A stretch of 33,151 nt of DNA from a virus: IMG/VR virus record IMGVR_UViG_3300017755_000039, positions 1 through 33,151 of that record; one strand, written 5' to 3'. Positions 16,701 to 24,540 of this stretch are shown one piece after another (position 1 is the first letter of the stretch; each line of letters opens with the position of its first letter). A program made the translations under genes and the position numbers. Under the pieces are notes generated by a model that did not search any database, was not told the DNA's origin, and worked only from the letters and a program-made list of their open reading frames with translations.

Positions 16701-19700
16701 GTATGGTGGCTACAACCCATCGTCTTGGTCTAGATACCAAGGTGATTATGCGCCAGCTAGTCAGGGTGATGCTGGTATTGCAGATATTAACTATACTACA
16801 TGCGCTGTAGCTGGTGCGGAATGGGGTAGTGGAAACCCCCTTAGTGATTGGTCAAATGCTCTCAACGCTCACAATATACAATCCGGAAATATGTTGGCTC
16901 GTGATCACGGTGGCGCAGGCGCTGAAAACACTAAACAGTTTTGGAAATGGTATTGGAATGTAAACCCTGCGGGTGCTCGTAAGTGGTTTATAGATGGAGC
17001 AAACTGGAATAAAGGAAATAATCAACCTTGTGGAGCTATTAATGGGGATTGGGGTGACGAAAGTGCACTTAATGCTATGGGTACTGAAGGTCCTTTTTCT
17101 GTTGGAGAAGGAGAAATTAATCATATAGCGTTTGGTGCTATGAGAGATGATGAGTGGGATGAAGAAACTTTAGCTTTCCGTGATACGTTAATGCAAGAAG
17201 GTACTTTGTTTAGATTTAAGTCTGATCCCGGTGGTGGAGTAGGTAATGGTGATGGACAGTACACAGGTGACCCCACTATATACGTAGTTAGAGGTACAGA
17301 CATTGACACTGATGATGGTTTTGGACATTCAAAATCAAACTACGGTGGACAACATTCAGGTGGTAACTCGTATTGTCATGAATGTTATGAAGGCGCTAAC
17401 TGGAGTAACGTGTGTAAACGTGGTACATTTAAAGTGTACTTCTCTAGATATGACGACTTTACTAGAGGTTTAGATTTAGATTATTGGGATCCTAGATCAG
17501 CTTTGAGACATGATGGTACTACTATGACCTTTATAGAAATTGTACAATCTAGTTATGACAACACTGATGTACTACAAACTAGTGTTGGTAACGCTATATG
17601 GGAAACCGAACCTAAAGAAGATGTAGGATTAGATTTGTATTATGAAGCAACTAGTGCTTTACCTTTAAAGTTAAATAATTCTAATATACAATCATTTGCA
17701 CCTAATAACACTCCAGTTACATCTGAAAGATTAGATGCTGAAATGACACCGGTATCTTTAGATTACTGCTATATAATGACGCTAGATTTATCAAGTATCC
17801 TCAATAGCGATATCACTATGCCTAACCCTAATTACGTTGCTAAAACTCCAACGGTTAGATATGCTATTAGAGATGTTGTGGGACTAGGTCAAGCAGATGA
17901 TGTGGATGAGGTTACTCGTTATCCTATAGCTATTGGAGATGAATTAAGTTTCAATAGACTTGATGGCACTGTAACTAGGGCTGAAGTTATAGACCACTAT
18001 AAACCTATAACATCATACATTAATCAACAGGCTTACACGGCTATAGAAACCATGGAGGTTGAGGATTCTAATGTTTTTGGGATGTCCAGTGTTCAAGAGG
18101 TGGAAGTTGCTTACCCGTTCAATCCAGCTTCTTATGAGAGGTCATCAAGATACACGTTACAGTGCACTGTTAGTAATTTTAGTAGTCAAAGTATGATAGA
18201 GCTACCTACGGCAGCTTTACCTGACGATTTCAATAGTGACGATGGTAAGATTTGGGAAATAACATGTGAATATCTTGGGATCCGTAAAGGAACTTTTACT
18301 AAAACTATTCAAGATGGAGTCCCAGGTATAGATATTGCTGATTATTATACAACTATATTTTGGCATAATTGCGGTTACAGTGAACAGCAAACCTTAGAAA
18401 GTGGTACTTTTGATATAACATTCAAAGAGGTGACTGGTTATTATAGATTAAATCAAAATGTTTACAACAGTAAAACGACTCTACCTTGGTTTAATTGCTA
18501 TTCCTTTGGTAATGGTTTAGAGTCTGATAGAATACGAGACGATTTTAACGCACCTCAAATAGATAATGGTGTTAAGGTTTCAACTGGGCTTGAAGATTAT
18601 AGAAGAGAAAGAAGGGGTGGTGGATTAATATGGTCAGGTATATATAACTCTACAAGTGGCGTGAACAAGCTTAACGAGTTTAATATGGCTGAAGCTATAA
18701 CTAAAGATTTAAATCCTTCATATGGATCTATACAGGCTTTAAAAACTAGAGATACTAATTTAGTCACATTCTGCGAAGACAAAGTATTGCAAATATTAGC
18801 TAACAAAGACGCTCTATATAATGCAGATGGTAGTTCTAATGTTACAGCTTCTAATGTTGTATTAGGTAATGCTAAGGCGTTTGCTGGGGATTATGGTATA
18901 TCTTCGAACCCAGAGTCTTTAGCTTTTGACGCTTACAGAATATACTTTACAGATAAGCAAAGAGGTAAAGTTCTTAGGTTATCACAAGATGGTTTAACAC
19001 CTATTTCTGATGTTGGTATGTCAAGTTATTTTAGAGAAAACTTAAAACACGCTGATCAGTTGATTGGTACTTTTGATGAAGTAAAAGGTGAGTATAATTT
19101 AACTATTAAATATTTTGACTCATACTTAATATCAAACGAAAATTTAACAGATATAACTGTGTCTTTTAATGAGAAAACTAAAGGTTGGCCAAGTTTTAAA
19201 TCATTTGTACCAGATACTGGCTTGTCTATTAACGCTGAGTATATAACAGCCGCTAATGGTGGTGTTTGGTCACATCACAATAAGGACATACTCCAAACCA
19301 TTAATGGTGTAGAAGAACTAACTGTGCCAGCGAATAATTTTTATGGTGAACAATATAACTCTACCATAGACGTATTATTCAATGAGGATCCTGGAGTTAT
19401 AAAAGGTTTCACGGCTATGAATTATGAGGGTGATCAAGCTAAAACAACTGAGTGGAATCATGCTGGTCATTTAGCTTTAGATGCTAGTGGTGATAGCCTC
19501 GGCTACATTGGAGATGGTGAGTATTACAACTGGCATGGTAAAGATGGTTGGTTCGTAGAGAGTTTTAACACTGATCTTCAAGAATCTTCTGTTTTGGAAT
19601 TTATAAATAAAGAAGGTAAGTGGTTTAGCAACGTTAATGGTATACCTACCACTTTGGATAATTTAGACACTTCTGAATTTACAGTGCAAGGTATTGGTGT

Positions 19701-20739
19701 GGCAAGCGAAGTGGATCTACCCCAAGTTATTGGCTGTATGGATCCTTTAGCATTTAACTATGATCCCGAAGCTACTATTAGCTCAAACAGATGTAGTTAC
19801 GACTTAGAAGGTTGTACAGACCCTAATGCGTTTAATTTCAACGATGCTGCCACTGTAGATGATGGTAGTTGTATAGAGACTGTTTATGGATGTATGGATG
19901 TGGATGCATTAAATTATAATCCAAATGCAAATATTGATGATGGGTCTTGCGAATTCCAAGAGGAAATAAAACGTGGTTGTATGGATGAGAATGCTGACAA
20001 CTATGATGTTAACGCTACTATTCCTTGCCCTGATTGTTGTACTTACACTGCTTATGGTTGTATGGATCCTAATGCTTCTAACTACGATTATTTAGCTCAA
20101 GTAGATGATGGTTCTTGCGTACCTCACGTTGAGGGATGTACCGATTCCATAGCTCTTAATTATGATCCAGAAGCTACCGAAGGTAATCCACTTGCAGACA
20201 CGTGTGTATACAACTCGGGATGTATGGATCCAGACGCTTTTAATTACGACCCGGAAGCTGATACAGAAGAGTTTTGTAAGTCGTATTTTAACGTTGATGC
20301 TAGTGGAATACCTTCTTATAATTGGCAAGCCGCTGTTGACGATGATGATAGTTGCTGCATTCCAGTTATATATGGGTGTATGGATGAAGGTGCAATTAAT
20401 TATGACCCATTGGCAAACACACAAGGATGTCCAGATATAGACAACTTTGGACTCCATGGGTGGGTTGTGCCGGCTGGAGAAACACCTACACCTAACAACA
20501 TCTTGCCTCCTACTTCTCCTGAAGTGGTGGAGCTATACACGCAAGCCGATGGAGTAGAAAATTTCTTGGATGTTTATGATGCTGTATGTAAGTGTATATT
20601 TGAGGTTGGAGGTTGTACTGATCCAACAGCTACGAATTATAACTCAAACGCAACTTTTGATGATGGGTCTTGTGAGTATAAAGATTGGAGTATAAAAATA
20701 GAAGAAATGGGAACACACTTTCCTGATGATGGAAATTAA
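13792..20739 (+). CDS. Giant tail hub/stabilisation protein with C-terminal cysteine repeats
   Basis: A 2315-aa protein. It opens with FQAGKMNKDLDERLVPQGEY and RDALNIEVRTSDG (about 8-40), typical of podovirus tail hub or tail-stabilisation proteins. A conserved core returns late: DKVLQILANKDALYNADG (about 1662-1679), FAGDYGISSNPES, AYRIYFTDKQRGKVLRLSQD, GWPSFKSFVPDTGLS and NFYGEQYNSTIDVLFNEDPG. Between them lies a Gly/Trp/Asn-rich insertion (about 960-1240) with CHEC and a further Cys1208. After the core come nine repeats from residue 1981 to 2296 built on GC(M/T)DPxAxNYxPxAxxDDGSC, two with long insertions. The core probably forms the tail; insertion and repeats are likely surface-exposed host-binding parts, and the DDG turns could bind calcium. 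More than twice the size expected for a T7-like tail protein B. Confidence 0.8.
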   Translation: MPEIKHTFQAGKMNKDLDERLVPQGEYRDALNIEVRTSDGNDIGAAQNLYGNLERLSYDELKNPIQPTVNSDGEKSYFVGSISDEKTNNSYFFVASPKVTSIDHPAEPVRVYKDMIIKYNSDSKKLFPVFTDIFRVEMRAGIAEGSVHLEDMGSQITHYDHIVVAEALGKYVRPGMSINVLNATGQSIMGTDIDFYESLNGMPGSVIVREFDRSTRTIWFDRYVIGDLTHAACFVLESNKVLRFSKNGLKQHSNYISGVNIINNLLLWTDNVNEPRKINLDRLKQSASFTIHSDLYIDDPSTTTNSLVKLQNIDKSTDSSYKEEHITLIRRAPRTAPKLIMSQFEGGKGESYSSSCVFNWVLEDGESLPGIDDTVKLDTFDGNGNALGTSCIADGDSFSSGQVLQFTCTTEPLVVTAEVRVTMSNGVHRVKIIKIDDEINSSHLEWDIEIVQKKSIFETTFGRFGYRYKYQDGEYSSFSPWSELAFMPSNFDYLPTKGYNLGMVNIMRSLQITDFIVEDFQRPDDVIAVDILFKDTVSPNVYVVKSIRRGYDEEWNDNVEGSGNSGVVDITTEMIHKTLPSSQTLRAWDNVPITAKAQEVTGNRIVFANYEQNYDTLRKVFVHPTVESADHPTDLSPMKSIKSLRRYKVGVVFGDKYGRETPVMGIGGKVVGTRGGSGYVHLGDEEANHHRDQTFPDSISVPKNVSFKVNKISAELNWDGTPENWMEYYKYYIKETSNEYYNLVMDRWYPAEDGNIWLSFQSSDRNKVDIETYLTLKNKHGSEDPVEEDARYKILAISNEAPRFIKNTNRIIGLEALSSDSGVDLSNTLGVQCDSWTAYDNTFKDYKFEGVGWARIVGTLSGVTRFSKWVRIARLHDANRSITVVGSFGPTADMSGDINFGTSTGLTVSVEVRDSVEENRPEFEGRFFVKVFKDATLTNTILGTNVATSSYKTVSSYKIGFVDSSTGSGGYGGYNPSSWSRYQGDYAPASQGDAGIADINYTTCAVAGAEWGSGNPLSDWSNALNAHNIQSGNMLARDHGGAGAENTKQFWKWYWNVNPAGARKWFIDGANWNKGNNQPCGAINGDWGDESALNAMGTEGPFSVGEGEINHIAFGAMRDDEWDEETLAFRDTLMQEGTLFRFKSDPGGGVGNGDGQYTGDPTIYVVRGTDIDTDDGFGHSKSNYGGQHSGGNSYCHECYEGANWSNVCKRGTFKVYFSRYDDFTRGLDLDYWDPRSALRHDGTTMTFIEIVQSSYDNTDVLQTSVGNAIWETEPKEDVGLDLYYEATSALPLKLNNSNIQSFAPNNTPVTSERLDAEMTPVSLDYCYIMTLDLSSILNSDITMPNPNYVAKTPTVRYAIRDVVGLGQADDVDEVTRYPIAIGDELSFNRLDGTVTRAEVIDHYKPITSYINQQAYTAIETMEVEDSNVFGMSSVQEVEVAYPFNPASYERSSRYTLQCTVSNFSSQSMIELPTAALPDDFNSDDGKIWEITCEYLGIRKGTFTKTIQDGVPGIDIADYYTTIFWHNCGYSEQQTLESGTFDITFKEVTGYYRLNQNVYNSKTTLPWFNCYSFGNGLESDRIRDDFNAPQIDNGVKVSTGLEDYRRERRGGGLIWSGIYNSTSGVNKLNEFNMAEAITKDLNPSYGSIQALKTRDTNLVTFCEDKVLQILANKDALYNADGSSNVTASNVVLGNAKAFAGDYGISSNPESLAFDAYRIYFTDKQRGKVLRLSQDGLTPISDVGMSSYFRENLKHADQLIGTFDEVKGEYNLTIKYFDSYLISNENLTDITVSFNEKTKGWPSFKSFVPDTGLSINAEYITAANGGVWSHHNKDILQTINGVEELTVPANNFYGEQYNSTIDVLFNEDPGVIKGFTAMNYEGDQAKTTEWNHAGHLALDASGDSLGYIGDGEYYNWHGKDGWFVESFNTDLQESSVLEFINKEGKWFSNVNGIPTTLDNLDTSEFTVQGIGVASEVDLPQVIGCMDPLAFNYDPEATISSNRCSYDLEGCTDPNAFNFNDAATVDDGSCIETVYGCMDVDALNYNPNANIDDGSCEFQEEIKRGCMDENADNYDVNATIPCPDCCTYTAYGCMDPNASNYDYLAQVDDGSCVPHVEGCTDSIALNYDPEATEGNPLADTCVYNSGCMDPDAFNYDPEADTEEFCKSYFNVDASGIPSYNWQAAVDDDDSCCIPVIYGCMDEGAINYDPLANTQGCPDIDNFGLHGWVVPAGETPTPNNILPPTSPEVVELYTQADGVENFLDVYDAVCKCIFEVGGCTDPTATNYNSNATFDDGSCEYKDWSIKIEEMGTHFPDDGN
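19732..20679 (+). repeat. Nine cysteine-rich repeats in the tail protein C-terminus
   Basis: Protein repeats begin at residues 1981, 2007, 2033, 2062, 2089, 2115, 2143, 2195 and 2274 of the tail protein. Normal unit length is 26-29 residues; unit 7 is 52 and unit 8 is 79 because of inserts. The frame GC(M/T)D..A.NY...A...DDGSC is kept in most, with a Cys near each end. At DNA level the core TGTATGGAT recurs in six units, but the rest has drifted. Confidence 0.92.
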
Positions 20740-20750
20740 TATAAAAATAT

Positions 20751-23237
20751 ATGGCGCATGCAATAGAGATTGATGGAGTGTGGACTCAGTCCACTGCTCC
20801 TCACGATGAACTTTTACGACACTGCAAGACAGTTATTGCAAATTCGTTTCCAGTAAGTTATGGTGGAACTCTCCCAAGTGGTATAATTGAATTGTTTATA
20901 GTACCTGACGATGGTTTTGCTATCAATGCATTGGATTTCGAAAACAAGACGTTGTCGACATACAATGATCACCCTGAGTTATTTAATCACAACCCAAGCG
21001 ATTGGTTAATGGTTAATGAAAACACTAACGGTTTTCAAGATGGTGTAAGATTCACTAATACTAACTCGGCAGCTGATTCACCAGGGTCCCAGTGGGTCGC
21101 GGGTAACCAAGTTAAAGCTGAAGTGATGCTTGATAGTTCTTATGTACCCACTAGCGACATGAATCTTCAGTTAGATTTCTATAATAAAAATGCCGTTAAT
21201 TTAACCGCTCTACCTAGAAGTGTAACTATAGCTTTTATAGAGCCAGTAACACTTGCACAAGAGATACAATCAAATTTCTCCGGCCATCCCCGCACAGGCG
21301 TCTTTAATATAGTACCAGCAGAGGGGGTTACTCACTATAGCGCAAGATTACAAGACAATATACCCAGTGAATGGGGAAATCCACGATTCCATAGTCCCCA
21401 AAGTGTAGGCGCGAGTAACGTCTCTTCTATTGACTTGAACGGAGTAGAAACTGATTACACATACCTTTCAGGAAATAATGGTAACCCTTATATACATTAT
21501 CTCACGACAGATGTAGTAGTTGATGAGACAACTCAATTAGGTGAACCAAAAGTTTTAGCTAATATAAGTATAGGGTTTGAGTTAGAGTATCCAAGCAGTT
21601 GGAATGGTCATCAAAGAGTTAAAGATTTCTACTCAAGTACTGTAGCTCCAAATTGGGGTGCTCAATTAGTTTTTGGTTTTGCCAAAGAAGGTGGTACTGA
21701 CGATTTTGAAACCAACCCCGCAAAATGTGTTCAAATACTACCACACGATAACGTTCTTGAGTCCAATAACTACGTTGACGAAAATCACCCGAGTAAGTTT
21801 TCTCAACAAAACATTAAAATTACAAGTACGGTTAACGGCATGAGGTATGTTGGTGTTGGAAATTCAACTAATGAAACTGTGGTAACCGGAATTAGTTATG
21901 ATTTAGTTTTTACGGAAAATTATAACAATTTAAAACCAGAGAATTGCGTGGGTTGTAATTATGATTCTAATTCCACCAGTCTTTTAAATAGTGAACACCC
22001 AATTGGTGGAGATGGTACGCCTGTTTTGCAATACGCTAGTATCAATGGTGGGGATTCATCGTATGATGGATATATGCTTGGTTTCGAAAGTGAGGGGACA
22101 AACGAACCTCAACCTGCCGGATACTGGAACGATAACCTAAAGGGTTATTTTTGGAACTTAAATTATACATGTGGTCAAGGATGGTACACAGATATGTTTT
22201 CAATGTATTTTGGTTCTCCGGCCACCAGGAATAATGATTATGCAGTTCAGGGAGAAAAACAATTTGCTATAAGAAATATTAGAACTAACTTCAATAAAAT
22301 AAGTGGTAGTAAGTCTAGTAACATGATACCATCGGGAGGTGTTGTCAATGGTAGGGGTGAGATCACTGTACTAGGAGATCCCGGTGCCCAATTTAAAGTG
22401 TTACTTAAAGAGGTAGAATCTGGAATCAATGACTCAGACACAGCACAAACAGGTGTGAGCAAGTCGGGTGGGTATGCGACAGCCGATATAACTGCTAGTA
22501 TACTTAATGGTGGTGAAGTTAAAGGTATGCCAACAGGTTTCATTAAAATACCTAGTTCTGGTGCTTATGTAATTAAATTACCTGAAATAGAGAGGTTAAA
22601 ATCTCAAGATGTCTTTAAAGTTTTTGAACTACATTTAGTGGCTAGTTCGAATACAAAGATATTAAATTCAGCCTTAAACGGGGGTGGAGTACTTAAGAAA
22701 CCAACTATACAAGGGTCAGATAGAACCTCTAATGCAAGTGCAGTGTTAATAAACAAATATTATCAATACCCTTTAGTTGGCGTTAAGTTCAATGCTTTAA
22801 ATCATGGAGGTGCTGCTTTTAGCGTGGGTTATAGACCTATAGACATCAAACCTTTTGGTGGAAGGTCAATACTTGCAGATCAAAATAGTTATGGAGCCAA
22901 ACCATTATCTAAATCTGGACAAACTAAAAGCTTTCAATTTAGACAGAGAAAAGGTGGTGCTACTTTTTCAATCAATACAACAGTACTGACACCTAATTAT
23001 GCTGCTGATGGAACAACAGTTGCTTACTACTCTATACCTTCTAAGTTTTTTACTGAATCAATAAGAAACAATGGAGAAAAGTATGTTATACAAGCTAGAG
23101 CACATATTGGCGCTGGATTACAAGATACCTCTTCTGTTGCTGATTGTACTATAGATATTCAGGTTAGGTTGTTAAAATATGGTAAACTACCGCAGGAATT
23201 GACTATTGATTTCAAAGAAATATTTATTGAATCTTAA
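20751..23237 (+). CDS. Probable tail fibre or tail appendage protein
   Basis: An 828-aa protein, predicted nearly all beta with many Asn, Ser, Gly and Thr, as in phage fibres. It has no recognised enzymatic motif. The middle contains ENCVGCNYDSNSTS (about 400-413), a Cys pair vaguely like the tail repeats. From about residue 540 a modular beta unit appears (GRGEITVLGDPGAQFKVLL, then SSGAYVIKLPEI), resembling a small Ig-like module I associate with marine phage tail proteins. The end (LPQELTIDFKEIFIES) is compact. It starts 11 bases after the giant tail protein and is followed 12 bases later by a small tail-associated protein, so the three probably assemble together. Receptor binding is likely but unproven. 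Confidence 0.65.
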   Translation: MAHAIEIDGVWTQSTAPHDELLRHCKTVIANSFPVSYGGTLPSGIIELFIVPDDGFAINALDFENKTLSTYNDHPELFNHNPSDWLMVNENTNGFQDGVRFTNTNSAADSPGSQWVAGNQVKAEVMLDSSYVPTSDMNLQLDFYNKNAVNLTALPRSVTIAFIEPVTLAQEIQSNFSGHPRTGVFNIVPAEGVTHYSARLQDNIPSEWGNPRFHSPQSVGASNVSSIDLNGVETDYTYLSGNNGNPYIHYLTTDVVVDETTQLGEPKVLANISIGFELEYPSSWNGHQRVKDFYSSTVAPNWGAQLVFGFAKEGGTDDFETNPAKCVQILPHDNVLESNNYVDENHPSKFSQQNIKITSTVNGMRYVGVGNSTNETVVTGISYDLVFTENYNNLKPENCVGCNYDSNSTSLLNSEHPIGGDGTPVLQYASINGGDSSYDGYMLGFESEGTNEPQPAGYWNDNLKGYFWNLNYTCGQGWYTDMFSMYFGSPATRNNDYAVQGEKQFAIRNIRTNFNKISGSKSSNMIPSGGVVNGRGEITVLGDPGAQFKVLLKEVESGINDSDTAQTGVSKSGGYATADITASILNGGEVKGMPTGFIKIPSSGAYVIKLPEIERLKSQDVFKVFELHLVASSNTKILNSALNGGGVLKKPTIQGSDRTSNASAVLINKYYQYPLVGVKFNALNHGGAAFSVGYRPIDIKPFGGRSILADQNSYGAKPLSKSGQTKSFQFRQRKGGATFSINTTVLTPNYAADGTTVAYYSIPSKFFTESIRNNGEKYVIQARAHIGAGLQDTSSVADCTIDIQVRLLKYGKLPQELTIDFKEIFIES

Positions 23238-23249
23238 TAATAAAAAAAT

Positions 23250-23636
23250 ATGCCTACTCTTACATTAGAATTCCTACATAATATAAACATCTCGGCTCAA
23301 GTTGGTGACACTGCTTATTTCGTAAACTCAACATCACCTTCACTTTATGATTTTGGGATGCAAGGCCAAGGTTCTGATATAGTAGAACTTGGTCCTATAA
23401 CAGCTATAAATATCTCTACAGCTAACCATGTAACAAAACAAAGCATACAGGTTTTAGTTTTAGGCAGTGTACAACAACCTAATCCTAATCAAAGCTTGAT
23501 ATTGTTTAGTAAAGATAATGCTGTTAACATGTCTTCTCCGCTTGGATATTTTGCTAGAGCAAAAATAGTTAATGACTCGAAAGTAAAAAGTGAGATTTTT
23601 TCTATTGCTTGCGAAGTGTTTGAGAGTAGTAAATAA
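23250..23636 (+). CDS. Small tail-associated protein, unknown function
   Basis: A 128-aa beta-rich protein. Recognisable blocks are NISAQVGDTAYFVNS, ELGPITAINIS, SLILFSKDNAVNMSSPLGYF and a final IFSIACEVFESSK. Small proteins ending '..LFSKDN.VN.SS.LGY.A..K..N.S..K.E.FS...E.FESSK' commonly follow fibre genes in uncultured marine phages. It could cap or chaperone the fibre encoded just before. Function is not established; the call rests on context and remembered pattern. Confidence 0.7.
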   Translation: MPTLTLEFLHNINISAQVGDTAYFVNSTSPSLYDFGMQGQGSDIVELGPITAINISTANHVTKQSIQVLVLGSVQQPNPNQSLILFSKDNAVNMSSPLGYFARAKIVNDSKVKSEIFSIACEVFESSK

Positions 23637-23682
23637 GATAGTATAACTGTGATTATATTAATTGTAAATAAATATATATATA

Positions 23683-24540
23683 ATGATTGGAGCAATAGCA
23701 GGTCTAGCGGGTAGTGCCGTTAGTTATTTTGGTAATAGAAAAAAGCAAAAAGCAGCTGAGCGCGAGCAGGCTAAAGCTAAAGCCGCTATGGAAAAGCAGA
23801 GAGCTGCCTTTGAAGCTACTGATACTAGTAATCCTTTTGCTGGTATGACTAATCAATTTGCTGGCATGGAGAACACTATGGAAGACCTAACTGTTAACCA
23901 ACAAGAAGCTCAAATGATGAATCAGCAGGGTCAACAACAAAGAGCTAATATAATGGATCAAATGAGTGCTAGTGCCGGTGGTAGTGGTATTGCTGCGTTA
24001 GCACAACAGATGGCTCAATCAGGTCAACTAGCTTCTCAAAAAGCATCAGCTAGCATTGGTCAACAAGAAGCTGCTAATCAAGCTAAGATGGCTGCAGAGG
24101 CTGGTAGATTACAAACTCAAGAAGCTAAAGGAGCTCAAGATGTTGCTACTCAAATAGCTGCAGGTGATCAAGTAGCACAACAACGAGAAATGGATAAACA
24201 GTCGACCTTACTAGGCATGGATCAATCAGCTTATGCGGGTGCTCAAGAGAGAACAGCAGCTGCTGAAGAAGCAAAAATGGGTGCGTTAAGTAGTGGGATT
24301 AGTGCTATTGGTGGTTTGTTTTCTGATAGAAGATTGAAGAAGAACATCACGTTGGTTGGTAGATCACCTGGAGATATTAACATATACACGTTCGAATATA
24401 TTAATGATAGGTTTGGTAAAGGTGTTTATCAAGGTGTTATGTCTGATGAGGTACCAAGTGAAGCTATTATTGCGCATGAGTCAGGGTATGATATGGTTGA
24501 TTACTCGAAGATAGATGTAGAATTTAAAAGTATTAAATAA
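23683..24540 (+). CDS. Internal virion-type protein with C-terminal S74-like chaperone motif
   Basis: A 285-aa protein with two unlike parts. Residues 1-205 begin with a hydrophobic Gly/Ala helix (MIGAIAGLAGSAVSYFG) and continue as an Ala/Gln/Met-rich helical region, like ejected internal proteins of podoviruses. Residues 214-280 begin SDRRLKKNI and continue INIYTFEY, GVYQGVMSDEVP and GYDMVDYSKIDVEFK, the pattern of the intramolecular chaperone domain (Peptidase S74) that normally ends phage fibres and endosialidases. In that family the domain helps trimerisation and may cut itself off at a Ser. The next gene shares TAATG with this one. It may be an ejection protein that needs help folding, or a tail needle-like part. 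Confidence 0.75.
   Translation: MIGAIAGLAGSAVSYFGNRKKQKAAEREQAKAKAAMEKQRAAFEATDTSNPFAGMTNQFAGMENTMEDLTVNQQEAQMMNQQGQQQRANIMDQMSASAGGSGIAALAQQMAQSGQLASQKASASIGQQEAANQAKMAAEAGRLQTQEAKGAQDVATQIAAGDQVAQQREMDKQSTLLGMDQSAYAGAQERTAAAEEAKMGALSSGISAIGGLFSDRRLKKNITLVGRSPGDINIYTFEYINDRFGKGVYQGVMSDEVPSEAIIAHESGYDMVDYSKIDVEFKSIK

Noticed and set aside
20092-20457. Overlapping ORFs on both strands inside the tail repeats
   Set aside because: They are by-products of the repeated codons in the cysteine repeats; the main frame has the conserved Cys pattern.
19732-20679. Regularly spaced repeats as a possible CRISPR array
   Set aside because: The repeats are in-frame protein repeats of about 78-87 bases with variable DNA and no identical direct repeats of CRISPR length.
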